From Helianthus annuus (taxonomy: Eukaryota; Streptophyta; Magnoliopsida; Asterales; Asteraceae): 64,000 nt of DNA. Shown piece by piece: positions 46,123 to 58,700 of this stretch (its first letter is position 1; the number at the start of each line of letters is the position of its first letter). The notes under the pieces were generated by a model. The model did not search any database. It was not told the DNA's origin and worked only from the letters and a program-made list of their open reading frames with translations. The stretch lies in NCBI RefSeq assembly GCF_002127325.2, contig NC_035444.2, positions 39,669,379 through 39,733,378 on the forward strand, given 5' to 3'. The position numbers were made by a program, and so were the translations under genes.

Positions 46123-48561
46123 GCCACATTATACTCATAACATTCACAACACCAAAAACACACATCTCTGGTCATTGCAAGAGCTCTCAAGTCCTCATCT
46201 CTGCTCTATAAGCAAGAAACAACTTCTGTAAGTCGTTCACAATCAATATGGTCTTGCACTTCCATAGTTATAGCTTATAAACTCAACCGTCGTAACTAAC
46301 GGTTGTCATTACAATAACTTGCAAATGGTTCAGTCTTATGACGAATCAAAAGTGGTTATGAGTTGGTATTTATGTGGGTAATAAACCTCTAAAAAGGTTC
46401 CCCCTGATCACCACTCTAACTATGTCAAATATCGAGTCAAACGTGCGGTTAAAAAGTCAACAGAAAGCTATTTTAGCGATTTATGCATAATCTGTAATGT
46501 ATATGTTATGAAACTTGTTTTGACACTTATAAAACATGATATTAAGTATATAAACTTGTTTGCGCTTGTTTGAATCGATCATTTGCTATATTGACCCGGT
46601 TCGGAGCCGAATGTCGCAAAAGTTTGACTTTTGCATTGACTTCAGTTCTGACCCGTTTTAGTGAGGTATAGATATACCTTAGGACTCTCTTAGGACCAGG
46701 TTACATGATGGTATAAACCTCTGTGATCGGTTCATGAGTTATCCGAGTCTTTTACGTATTTCCGTCATTCGCCTAAAAGTTGACCGTAACGGCCTTTTGA
46801 AATTAAAACAAGTATTTCGGACACGTGAACGGACCAGAACCTTGCTTATTAAAGTATAAGCATATCCTTAAAGTTTCACGTCAATCCGAGGTCTAGAATG
46901 AGAGTTATGCTAAATGGCGCATTTAAAGTAAACTTTAGTAATTAACGGCGCAATTAGCATAACACCTATCTAAACCAAGATTTCGTCACCAAAACTTTTA
47001 CCCACTGTATTAAAATAATATTCTGGGAATTTTAAAGATTTTTAATAATTTTTACCTCGCTCATAACCTGTGGTTATGGCTACGGTTCGGTTAATACCGA
47101 ATATGCCCTTTTCGGCCAAAACATGAGTTCTACAAGGTCTTTTGACCCGATTCCAGTTGCTACTGATTTTAAATAATAAATAAAGTATTTTAAACTTTAT
47201 AAACTGTTCGGGAAACTCAGATTTCCTGTAGAACTCGAAAAACCCTTTAAAAGTCTTTAAAATGACCGATAGACCCCTACGGGGCGATATTTTAACTAAA
47301 ACTCGTTACGGGCATCACGGAAGGTATCCTACTGATACCACAACCTCTTTAAGGCATATTGACTTAGGAAATAAGCGTACGACTCTCATGGTTAACCGTT
47401 TCGCCTATTGCGCGCACGGTTCGGCTTATGAAACTAGTTTTCATAAATTAGCCGATACGGGTCAAATTATATTATTTGAACCCCAAATTCCAGGGTGTGA
47501 ACCATAAACCCATATAAAACAAGTCTCTGAACTTGTTGGGTCAGAATCACACTCCATTCTCGGTTTTCGCCTTTTCGCGCGATTAAACCATATCTATATA
47601 TATCGGAACCAACCGGTCTAGGCTACGGCCATTATAAAGACTCGTTAGGATTCTAAGAGGTTAATTAAAACCTTCGTTCCAGATTAGGAGCCCCAGTAAA
47701 AGCTATCGGTGATTTAATCCAAATTAAGGAAATATACTTGCAAAGGTAAATACTTTAACTTATTTCCCCTATATGGGCTTGGGTTACGGTATATTAATAC
47801 CGCTTGATTGAGCATTGTATTCTTCCATCGCTTAGGTGGTTAAATAAATAATATGATCGGCTCATTTAAACAGTTTTGTTTCTTATAAGCCTTTGGGGGG
47901 TTTAATGACCGTTGTCCCGGATATCCTTGGCATCATTTTACGAAATGGCCACGACCATCGACATCCCGGTGTAGGCGTACACCCGGTATAAAGTGTCGAC
48001 ATTAAATTAAAAGACGTAGCCGTTGGTTTTTATACTACGGTTTTACGCAATGTGGTGTGTCTATAAATCTTTAACCCGGCACGACCCGGGCTACTGAACG
48101 CATAAAAGAACATGTAAAACGTTCACAAGATTTTATTATAATTTTCCCAAGTTATAAAAGAGTTTGTGCCTTGTGCATTCAAATCAATTTTAATAAACAT
48201 TTTCAAATGTGTCAGTTGAATGTATTTACCAGTGTAAACTGCCGTATTTTCCCCAAAAAGATTAAGTGCAGGTACTATACGAATTTGGCTGGTATTAGCT
48301 GCCTAAGCATCACGAATAGTCTCGCAAACTCGATGCCGTATCTGAATGAACAACATTTATTTATTTTGATCCGCTGTGGATATAATCGACTTCTGTAATA
48401 CATTTGATATTACAATCAGAGGTTGAAGTATATATTATCTTTAAAGCTTCCGCTGTGCATTTATATAATTGTGTGGTTTGACTATATTGTTGCCAACATC
48501 GTCACGGTAATCCCCCACCGGGCCCACCGGTGAGACACGTGGAAATCGGGGTGTGACAGGT

Positions 48562-48574
48562 TGGTATCAGAGCC
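48562..48574 (+). other. Primer binding site, tRNA-iMet (element C)
   Basis: TGGTATCAGAGCC, 3 nt (GGT) after the LTR. Confidence 0.94.
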
Positions 48575-48730
48575 AACGTTGAGTGAATTAAACACTACCC
48601 TATTGTGTTTAATCTCAATGACACAATTGCACATACTTGAGTCTAGACAAGAACTTAGGACAAATTCGGATTAACACTCCTTATTGTCTTTATTTTCGAT
48701 TCGATTTTTAATAAATTTTGGAGCAGGAAA

Positions 48731-49945
48731 ATGCCACCTGTTATATTCCGAGGAAGAGGAAGGGGAAGAAGAGGCAGAGGAGAAGTCGTGACACATCACG
48801 ATAACGAAGCTGGACCATCAGGTACAAGACATCCTTCGATGACACGGAGCGAAGAGCCACAAAGACGAAGAGATCTTTACGAACCCGCGAGGCATTCCAC
48901 TTCGCACAGCTCGACGCCATCCTACCGGCACTCCTTTGGACCAAACTCAGAGAATGATCCCAACAACCCACAACCTTCCTTCATACCTCTACAACGTTCG
49001 GTATCGACCCGGAATTATGACGACCCTACTCCATACTACATAGGTCAGTTTAATCCGGCTGACTACATACAGGAACCTTCAGGTTTTGTTCCACTAGGGC
49101 TACAAGATCATTTCTCCGAGGACCATATGGATGAAGATACTGATCCAACTGAACCTGCGCGTGGTACGCCCACGCATCCGATAGAAGTCTCTGATGGGTC
49201 ATCCTTCCATGGCACACCTTATCAGGGACCAGACAGTTTCCAAGCGTTGTTTGACCGACATGAGTGGTACTACACGCCACCTCAACAGACATCACAACAA
49301 CCGCGACATCCACAGGATCCCTCTGAGGATTCACGCTTTGAGGCAGTTACGCCACCACCTCCGCCACCGGCGCAACCAGTAATACCTGATCCGCCAGGGC
49401 GTAGGAGGACAAATGCTCGTATGTCTACACGAGGAGGAGGGGGTATTCACTTCAGCACTCCTCGACATTCTAGTAGTAGCCACTATCTGCCACTACGAGA
49501 AGAAGGACCTTCAAGTCCTATACAGGAGGCGAACTCCGCACCAGCTGCACAAAATATGCCACCATTTGGGTATGACCAACCCATACCTGCTTACACGGGT
49601 CCAACGGCTTACAACCCGTTCGAACCGTCACAAGCACAATACAACTACGACTATGAGCGCGACCCATATGTGGTGTCGGCAAGATATAATGCGCGCTACC
49701 CTGACGGAGCACATGGAAACATGGGACCACCGGACTACTCAGCTCATGGGTATCCAATACCTCCCAGACCTCCAGTTCCGCATCAAGCGCCACAACCACG
49801 TTTCTCTCCTCCTGAACAGGAAGAAATACTCCATCGACTAGATCGTGTGGAGAGAGAGTTCGAAGAAGAGAAAAAGAGCCACCGAGGATTTCTCAAGGGC
49901 TTGGCGAATCTACTAAAGGGCAAAAAGAAGAAACGTGACCACTAG
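48731..49945 (+). CDS. ORF1, accessory protein of 404 aa upstream of gag (C)
   Basis: ATG 48731 begins MPPVIFRGRGRGRRGRG. It has the same layout as ORF1 of B: RG-rich basic start, Ser/His-rich segment, acidic block (HMDEDTDPTEP, HPIEVSDGSSFHG), polyproline run, Tyr-rich segment (YNYDYERDPYVV), charged helix (EEILHRLDRVEREFEEE) and Lys-rich tail. Length differs from B by two residues through small in-frame indels. No catalytic motif, zinc finger or membrane segment is visible. It lies between primer site and gag, so gag 1.25 kb downstream would need splicing, reinitiation or an internal start. The family is unknown to me. Most differences from B leave the conserved blocks untouched, suggesting constraint. 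Confidence 0.8.
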   Translation: MPPVIFRGRGRGRRGRGEVVTHHDNEAGPSGTRHPSMTRSEEPQRRRDLYEPARHSTSHSSTPSYRHSFGPNSENDPNNPQPSFIPLQRSVSTRNYDDPTPYYIGQFNPADYIQEPSGFVPLGLQDHFSEDHMDEDTDPTEPARGTPTHPIEVSDGSSFHGTPYQGPDSFQALFDRHEWYYTPPQQTSQQPRHPQDPSEDSRFEAVTPPPPPPAQPVIPDPPGRRRTNARMSTRGGGGIHFSTPRHSSSSHYLPLREEGPSSPIQEANSAPAAQNMPPFGYDQPIPAYTGPTAYNPFEPSQAQYNYDYERDPYVVSARYNARYPDGAHGNMGPPDYSAHGYPIPPRPPVPHQAPQPRFSPPEQEEILHRLDRVEREFEEEKKSHRGFLKGLANLLKGKKKKRDH

Positions 49946-51196
49946 CCCTTAGTAGTTGTACCAATGTAATTTCTACTTTGAAATAAAGTCCCTGCGTGGA
50001 CACTTATCGTATTTCAGTCCCTACGTGGACTTATCTTTAGTCCTTGCATGGACACCTATCTTGTATTAGTCCCTGCGTGGACTTGTCACTTATTTTAAAC
50101 CTCTATGGAGGTGTGTACCATTTGAAAGACCCGTTTAGGGCAATATGTAATTGTATTTGAGATTTTGGAATGTATGTTATGAGTTTTGTTTTAATATATA
50201 TAAAGTAAATCAAAACCATTCCTTTTATATTGATCTGCCTAGATAAAGAATCTTAAAAGGTGAAACCTAGCTTGGTGTCTTTTAAGATCCAGTCAAGATG
50301 GTACGACCTAATTAAAAAGATTCTGATTCCCTGTTAACCTCTGTACGCATGTTAACAATCATGGCAGATGTGATTCGTTAAAATCACGCACGTCATTCTT
50401 ATACAATAGTCCTTTAAGGATTTCAAAACCCAACTAAATGATTTATAAATCATGGGTTAAATCACCAATGAAGGTGATTAATCTTATTAAAACATCCATT
50501 AGTGATGTAGTGCCTACGGGCCAGTATTATAAAAACATCCATTAGTGATGTAGTGCCTACGGGACAATATTATTAAAACATCCATTAGTGATGTAGTGCC
50601 TACGGGCCAGTATTATTAAAAACATCCATTAGTGATGTAGTGCCTACGGGCCAGTATTATTAAAAACATCCATTGGTGATGTAGTGCCTACGGGCCAGTA
50701 TTATTAAAAACATCCCTTAGCGATGTAGTGCCTACGGGCCAGTATTATTAAAACATCCATTAGAGATGTAGTGCCTACGGGCCAACCATATTAAAACATC
50801 CATTAGAGATGTAGTGCCTACGGGCCAACCATATTAAAACATCCATTAGAGGTGTAGTGCCTATGGGCCGTAATAATTGTCTTATAACGACAAAAGGAAG
50901 TGGTAGTCTATGACTCTCTGTCAGAAAGAGATAAAAGAACTACGGTTCAAATCTCTATGCCTTTGATTCTATAAAATCTCGGCTAATATTATAAAACATC
51001 ATCATGATTAGGCTTTATGCCGCCAATACTATTTATATAGCTGAAATAGGATATATTCAAATCCGAATATGTAATGAAGTAATAAGTTAACCAAATATGG
51101 TCTCTGTACCATGGTTGACAAATTGTCATAAACGACAATTATATAATAATCTCCTGAATAAAATTTTGTTATCTTCTGTAACAGATTCAAGTTACA
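49946..51196 (+). other. ORF1-gag spacer of C
   Basis: This is non-coding. It opens with four GTCC-6 nt-GGAC repeats (49988-50001, 50017-50030, 50040-50053, 50069-50082), then AT-rich sequence, then the 43-bp tandem array (50489-50877). A pyrimidine-rich stretch with CAG ending at 51184, 12 nt before the gag ATG, resembles a splice acceptor and is present in B as well. Confidence 0.75.
50489..50877 (+). repeat. Tandem array of about nine 43-bp units in C
   Basis: Units read AAAACATCCATTAGTGATGT, AGTGCCTACGGGCCAG, TATTATT with changes. ACATC and GATGT can pair around a 7-nt loop. The B units have a single copy, so the array expanded after the subfamilies split. Confidence 0.9.
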
Positions 51197-54100
51197 ATGG
51201 CGGATCCCAATGGAGAGAATAGCCATACTAATGATGATGAATACGACAATACGCCAGTACATTTGACAGGCGCACAACTAAAGGCTCTGATTGACAATGC
51301 TGTTCAGGCAGCTCTTGATCGTCAATATACTGAGTCCCAAGGCAGAACCGTGTCAAAACCACCCTCTAAACCAAAGACACACTCCAAACCACCCTCTGAA
51401 CCCAAGAAAGATGACGAAAAACACTCGTCCACTGAGAACAGCGTTCATCGCGATAGAGAATATACTGATGCATCAAATGCTAAGGGTTGCACCTACAAAT
51501 ACTTTGTATCTTGTAAGCCCCGGGAATTTACAAGGGAGAAAGGTGCTGTTGATTGTATCACCTGGCTAGATGAGATGGACACTATTGTGGACATCAGCGG
51601 GTGTGCAGCGAGGGATGTGGTGAAGTATGTGTCCCAATCATTCAAGGGCGAGGCCCTGGCATGGTGGAGGGCGTTGGTGCAGGCATCTGGTAAGTCTGCT
51701 TTGTACAAAATGACATGGGAGGAATTTATTGCTCTCATTAAGGAAAACTATTGCCCTCAGCATGAGGTTGAGAAGATCGAGGCTGACTTTGTGTCACTGG
51801 TGATGACGAACCTGGACTGCCAGGCATATTTGACGAGTTTCAATACAATGTCTCGTCTGGTCCCGTACCTTGTGACCCCAGAACCTCGAAGAATCGCCCG
51901 TTTTATTGGGGGCTTGGAGCCCGCAATAAAGGCGAGTGTAAAGGCCTCTCGGCCGACGACCTTCAGGTCAGTTACTGACCTCTCCTTGTCTCTAACTTTA
52001 GATGCTGTCCGTCTGAGGACACTAAGGAGCAAGGAGGCTGAGAAGAGAAAACGTGAGGATGATACCTCACGAAGATCAGGGAAGAAGCACCGTGGAAGCG
52101 ATGAAGGCAAAAGAGGGTCGGAGGCAAAGAAGGATGGGCAAACTGGTGAAAGGCCCAACTGCAAGATCTGCAAGAAACCCCACTCTGGGAAATGCAGATT
52201 TACATCAAACTCACAGTCGCAATCAAAGACTCCTTCCTGTGGACTATGCAAGTCCAAGGATCATAAGACTGTGGAGTGCAAGAAAATCAAGGATGCAACC
52301 TGCTATGGTTGTAATGAAAAAGGGCACATCAAGAGTAACTGCCCAAAGTATGCCAAGAAGGCGGAAGAGACAAAGAAGTCAAATGCGAGAGTTTTTCGCA
52401 TGGATGCAAAGGAAGCGGTCCAGAACGACAATGTGCTTACAGGTACTTTTCTCGTAAATAATATATTTGCAAGAGTACTATTCGATTCTGGCGCTGATAA
52501 ATCCTTTGTAGACCAGAAATTTTGCCAACTACTAAATATGCCTATCAAAACCCTTGACGTGAAATACGAAGTAGAGTTAGCAGACGGCACGATAGAAACC
52601 GTCTCAACTGTTCTAGAAGGATGTGAAATGTCCATTAGGAACCATTCTTTTCCTTTATCTCTACTTCCCTTCAAATTAGCGGGTTTTGACATTGTGCTAG
52701 GCATGGACTGGTTATCCCGTAATCAGGCCCAAATCATTTGCGGCAAAAGGCAGATAGTTTTAAAGACTCCGAGTGGTGAATCTCTTACCATTCGAGGAGA
52801 TACGCGGTACGGGTTGCCCGAAGACGTATCTATGCTGAAAGCTTCTAGGTGTTTGAACAGAGGCTGTGTAATTTATATGGCCCAGGTGATAATAGAAGAA
52901 CCTAAGCCGAAGATCGAGGATCTTCCTGTCATTTCTAAATATCCCGAGGTTTTTTCTGAAGAACTACCTGGTTTGCCACCAGATAGACAAGTGGAGTTCA
53001 GAATAGACATCATTCCTGGAGCAGCTCCAAAAGCAAGAGCACCTTACAGGCTAGCTCCAACGGAAATGAAAGAACTGAGGACCCAGTTGGATGAACTGCT
53101 GGCGAAAGGTTTTATCAGACCTAGTTCATCTCCCTGGGGAGCACCAGTCCTATTTGTAAAGAAGAAGGACGGATCGATGCGGTTGTGCATCGACTACCGA
53201 GAGCTGAACAAAGTTACCATAAAGAATAGATATCCTTTGCCACGGATTGACGATCTGTTCGATCAGCTGCAAGGAGCGAGCTACTTTTCGAAGATCGACT
53301 TAAGGTCGGGCTATCATCAACTAAGGGTCAGAGATGAGGATGTACATAAGACAGCATTTAGGACTCGCTATGGTCATTACGAGTTCCTAGTGATGCCTTT
53401 TGGACTCACAAATGCACCGGCTGCGTTCATGGATTTCATGAATCGCGTCTGCAAGCCGTATTTGGACAAATTTGTCATAGTCTTCATCGACGATATCCTT
53501 ATATATTCCAAGAACCAAGCAGACCACGAGAAGCACCTCCGTTGCATTCTCGAATTACTACAGCGTGAGAAACTCTACGCCAAATTCTCGAAATGTGAAT
53601 TCTGGCTACGAGAGGTTCAGTTTTTAGGTCACGTTGTGAGTGAGCGTGGTATCCAAGTGGATCCCGCTAAGGTAGAGGCAGTCATGAACTGGCAAGAGCC
53701 AAAGACGCCTACCGAAATTCGTAGTTTCCTGGGACTAGCAGGATACTACCGGAGGTTTATTGAAAATTTTTCAAGGATTGCTGCGCCCTTGACTTCCTTA
53801 ACCAAGAAGAAAGAAAAGTTCATTTGGGGCCCAAAGCAGCAAGAGTCCTTCGAAATACTGAAGCAAAAGCTAAGAAACGCACCTGTGTTGACACTACCTG
53901 AAGGTACAGATGAATTCGTAGTTTACTGCGATGCATCACACACAGGCATGGGATGTGTGCTTATGCAGAAGGGCAAGGTGATTGCCTATGCTTCAAGGCA
54001 ATTAAAGGTGCACGAAAAGAATTACACCACCCATGATTTGGAGTTGGGTGCCGTTGTATTTGCACTAAAATTGTGGAGGCATTACCTTTATGGTATTAAA

Positions 54101-55744
54101 TTTGTGATTTATTCTGATCACAAAAGCCTCCAGCACCTGTTCAACCAGAAGGAGTTGAACATGAGGCAGCGCCGTTGGATGGAAACCTTGAATGACTATG
54201 ATTGCGAGATCAGGTACCATCCCGGCAAAGCGAATGTGGTCGCTGATGCCTTAAGCAGGAAAGAAAGGGTAAAACCTATTTGAATCAATGCCAAGAGCAT
54301 TGAGGTCAAGAACAATTTAATTGAAAGGATTTTAGCTGCACAGCGAGAGGCTGTGTTGGAAGCTAATTATCCTAATGAAAAGTTAGGAGTAACTGAGGAG
54401 CAGTTGACTCTTAGCAAGGATGGGATTCTTAGGCTGAACGGACGTATATGGGTTCCGATTTATGGAGGACTACGAGATGTTGTTCTCCAGGAAGCCCATA
54501 GTTCCAAATATTCAGTCCATCCTGGTGCTGACAAGATGTACCAAGACTTAAAGGCAAATTATTGGTGGATAGGCTTGAAAAAGTCTGTAGCCGCCCATGT
54601 AGCAAAGTGCTTGACTTGTGCTCAAGTCAAAGCCGAGCACCAAAAGCCGTCTGGCTTGCTACAACAGCCTGAACTTCCCGAGTGGAAGTGGGAATGCGTA
54701 ACTATGGACTTCATAACCAAGTTACCCAAAACCAGGAAAGGAAACGATACAATATGGGTCATAGTCGATAGGCTGACTAAATCGGCTCATTTTCTACCCA
54801 TCAAGGAGACGTATAGCTCCGATATGTTAGCCCAACTTTATGTTGATAAGATTGTAGCCTTACACGGCATACCTGTGTCTATTATCTCCGACCGGGATAC
54901 TAGATACACGTCTCACTTCTGGATGAGTTTCCAGCAATCTTTGGGCACGCGTTTGAATTTCAGTACGGCCTACCATCCACAGACGGACGGTCAGAGTGAG
55001 CGTACCATTCAAACGTTGGAAGACATGCTTCGTGCATGTGCGATCGATTTAGGTGGTAACTGGGATAAGAACCTACCCCTGATCGAATTCTCCTACAATA
55101 ATAGCTACCACACCAGCATAAAGGTTGCGCCTTTCGAGGCATTATACGGTAGGAAATGTAGATCGCCTGTTTGTTGGGCGGAAGTAGGAGAGGTCCAATT
55201 ATCAGGACCAGAGATTGTTTTCCAGACAACGGACAAGATTGTCCAGATCCGGGAACGTCTCAAGGCTGCCCGCGATAGGCAGAAAAGCTACGCTGATCCA
55301 AAACGTAAGGATCTTCACTTCGAAGTAGGTGAAAAAGTGTTGCTTAAGGTATCACCCTGGAAGGGGGTGATGCGTTTCGGCAAGAAAGGCAAACTGAGTC
55401 CGAGATACATAGGACCTTTTGAGGTCATGGAACGTGTCGGATCAGTTGCCTATAAGTTGAACTTGCCTGAAGAGCTCAATGGAATTCACAATGTGTTCCA
55501 CATCTGCAACCTCAAAAAGTGCTTCGCCGATGAATCATTGGTGATTCCACAAACAGATGTGCATATAGATGAGAGCTTAAAATTTATAGAAAAACCTTTG
55601 TCGATTGAAGATCGACAGGTAAAGAAACTTCGAAGAAAGCACGTACCGATTGTAAAGGTCAAATGGGATGCTCGTAGAGGTCCTGAATATACGTGGGAAG
55701 TCGAAGCTACAATGAAGGAAAAGTACCCCTATTTATTTGAGTAA
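51197..55744 (+). pseudogene. Gag-Pol of C, Tekay-like, one in-frame stop
   Basis: ATG 51197 opens a frame of 1515 codons to TAA 55744, interrupted only by TGA at 54281-54283 (codon 1029), between RNase H and integrase. Order by residue: capsid ([11 protein letters not shown] near 155), three Cys/His fingers, the last [14 protein letters not shown] near 368-381, protease (DSGA near 430), RT (YRELNK near 667, FIDD near 762), RNase H ([10 protein letters not shown] from about 909, DALSRK near 1020), integrase HHCC from about 1100, catalytic Asp near 1169 (MDFITKLP), Asp near 1232 (SDRDTRY) and Glu near 1267 (DGQSERT), GPF motif (PRYIGPFEV), and a group II-type chromodomain (VPIVKVKW ... KEKYPYLFE, about 1465-1515). 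The single polyprotein would be truncated before integrase unless the stop is read through. Confidence 0.93.
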
Positions 55745-55762
55745 ATCTCGGGTCGAGATTTA
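55742..55762 (+). other. Hairpin spanning the pol stop codon (C)
   Basis: TAAATCTCG and CGAGATTTA, 9 bp perfect, enclose GGT. The first TAA is the stop codon. The purine tract begins 4 nt downstream. Confidence 0.8.
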
Positions 55763-55766
55763 TTTT

Positions 55767-55779
55767 AAGGGGGTGAGGA
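55767..55779 (+). other. Polypurine tract of C
   Basis: AAGGGGGTGAGGA directly precedes the 3' LTR. Confidence 0.88.
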
Positions 55780-58700
55780 TGTAACACCTCGAATTTTTGT
55801 GTCCAATGATGTGTTAACACGTGTCATTTGATTACACGTGGCATCTATAATAAATAAAGGACTAATTTTGACAAACCTTGAAAGTATATAAATTCGAGGG
55901 TTATAAATATCAACAAGGGTAAATATACTGTATAGTAACCCTAAATAACGCTTGTACCTTCAAACAAATAAAACATAGATCGTACGGAAGCGAAACGCGG
56001 AAGAAAGTGAGAGATTACGAACTACAGGGGTTAACTGTGTCAACATGTTTAATTATACCTCTGAGTGACCCTTTAACGTTCCCAAGGCTTCGTAACAGTA
56101 TTATACGCTCACTAGAATATACTGTATAAATTCCGCGAAGTTCCGTCTTAAAACAAAAGAGTGTTATACTCAAATTCGTATGAGAAGGGTTAAAAGCGTT
56201 AATAATGAAAGTTAAGGCTTTCTGAATAATTAATAAACTAAACGGGGACTTAATAACGCGGGTAAATATCACGAGGTCCTTAATTGTAATTAACCGAGGG
56301 CCAAACCGCAAAGTTACCCCTTCAAACCCGAAAGGTCAGGTAAATCATTACGAAAGATTTCGTTATTAATTACCAGGATTCTGTCATCATTACAAAAGAT
56401 TTGAAAATTCTGAAAATATAACCTCTCGCGGCCCGCGTGAGGTTTAGACTTAAGTTGAGGCGGGCCGCGAGCCACCTCAATTACGCGTCTGGTTTCTTAA
56501 TCCCAGGCGGCCCGCGTAAAAGTGCATGGGAATATCCATGCGGGCCGCGTGAGACGCCCAGATGCAGAAAGTTGATGTTTTCTTGACTTTTGAGCATTAT
56601 GAACGAGCAATCTCCAATAAATGAGGCATGGGCGCCCCCTGCTCGACCCATAGCCCTATGGGACACCTACCCATCATCTCTGGACTGTTGTAGGTGCTTG
56701 TAATGATCATAGATGCTTGGCATAGGCTATAAATAGCCACATTATACTCATAACATTCACAACACCAAAAACACACATCCCTGGTCATTGCAAGAGCTCT
56801 CAAGTCCTCATCTCTGCTCTATAAGCAAGAAACAACTTCTGTAAGTCGTTCACAATCAATATGGTCTTGCACTTCCATAGTTATAGCTTATAAACTCAAC
56901 CGTCGTAACTAACGGTTGTCATTACAATAACTTGCAAATGGTTCAGTCTTATGACGAATCAAAAGTGGTTATGAGTTGGTATTTATGTGGGTAATAAACC
57001 TCTGAAAAGGTTCCCCCTGATCACCACTCTAAGTATGTCAAATATCGAGTCAAACGTGCGGTTAAAAAGTCAACAGAAAGCTATTTTAGCGATTTATGCA
57101 TAATCTGTAATGTATATGTTATGAAACTTGTTTTGACACTTATAAAACATGATATTAAGTATATAAACTTGTTTGCGCTCGTTTGAATCGATCATTTGCT
57201 ATATTGACCCGGTTCGGAGCCGAATGTCGCAAAAGTTTGACTTTTGCATTGACTTCAGTTCTGACCCGTTTTAGTGAGGTATAGATATACCTTAGGACTC
57301 TCTTAGGACCAGGTTACATGATGGTATAAACCTCTGTGATCGGTTCATGAGTTATCCGAGTCTTTTACGTATTTCCGTCATTCGCCTAAAAGTTGACCGT
57401 AACGGCCTTTTGAAATTAAAACAAGTATTTCAGACACGTGAACGGACCAGAACCTTGCTTATTAAAGTATAAGCATATCCTTAAAGTTTCACGTCAATCC
57501 GAGGTCTAGAATGAGAGTTATGCTAAATGGCGCATTTAAAGTAAACTTTAGTAATTAACGGCGCAATTAGCATAACACCTATCTAAACCAAGATTTCATC
57601 ACCAAAACTTTTACCCACTGTATTAAAATAATATTCTGGGAATTTTAAAGATTTTTAATAATTTTTACCTCGCTCATAACCTGTGGTTATGGCTACGGTT
57701 CGGTTAATACCGAATATGCCCTTTTCGGCCAAAACATGAGTTCTACAAGGTCTTTTGACCCGATTCCAGTTGCTACTGATTTTAAATAATAAATAAAGTA
57801 TTTTAAACTTTATAAACTGTTTGGGAAACTCAGATTTCCTGTAGAACTCGAAAACCCCTTTAAAAGTCTTTAAAATGACCGATAGACCCCTACGGGGCGA
57901 TATTTTAACTAAAACTCGTTACGGGCATCACGGAAGGTATCCTACTGATACCACAACCTCTTTAAGGCATATTGACTTAGGAAATAAGCGTACGACTCTC
58001 ATGGTTAACCGTTTCGCCTATTGCGCGCACGGTTCGGCTTATGAAACTAGTTTTCATAAATTAGCCGATACGGGTCAAATTATATTATTTGAACCCCAAA
58101 TTCCAGGGTGTGAACCATAAACCCATATAAAACAAGTCTCTGAACTTGTTGGGTCAGAATCACACTCCATTCTCGGTTTTCGCCTTTTCGCGCGATTAAA
58201 CCATATCTATATATATCGGAACCAACCGGTCTAGGCTACGGCCATTATAAAGACTCGTTAGGATTCTAAGAGGTTAATTAAAACCTTCGTTCCAGATTAG
58301 GAGCCCCAGTAAAAGCTATCGGTGATTTAATCCAAATTAAGGAAATATACTTGCAAAGGTAAATACTTTAACTTATTTCCCCTATATGGGCTTGGGTTAC
58401 GGTATATTAATACCGCTTGATTGAGCATTGTATTCTTCCATCGCTTAGGTGGTTAAATAAATAATATGATCGGCTCATTTAAACAGTTTTGTTTCTTATA
58501 AGCCTTTGGGGGGTTTAATGACCGTTGTCCCGGATATCCTTGGCATCATTTTACGAAATGGCCACGACCATCGACATCCCGGTGTAGGCGTACACCCGGT
58601 ATAAAGTGTCGACATTAAATTAAAAGACGTAGCCATTGGTTTTTATACTACGGTTTTACGCAATGTGGTGTGTCTATAAATCTTTAACCCGGCACGACCC

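Larger units (their letters stand above)
45167..48558 (+). repeat. 5' LTR of C
   Basis: It is 3392 bp, from TGTAACACCTCG to GGGTGTGACA. Four GC-rich palindromes (CGCGGCCCGCG type) lie at 45814-45940 and the TATA box at 46115. An 81-codon open frame at 47262 recurs in the other LTR simply because the LTRs are copies; it is not kept in B. Confidence 0.95.

Noticed and set aside
47262..47507. 81-codon frame, identical at 57875-58120
   Set aside because: Duplicated only because the two C LTRs are copies; the equivalent B LTR sequence is frameshifted.
50489..50877. Regular repeats considered as a CRISPR-like array
   Set aside because: Units are contiguous and nearly identical with no unique spacers, inside a plant retrotransposon; it is a tandem array. 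The same applies to 7780-8590 and 36767-37165.
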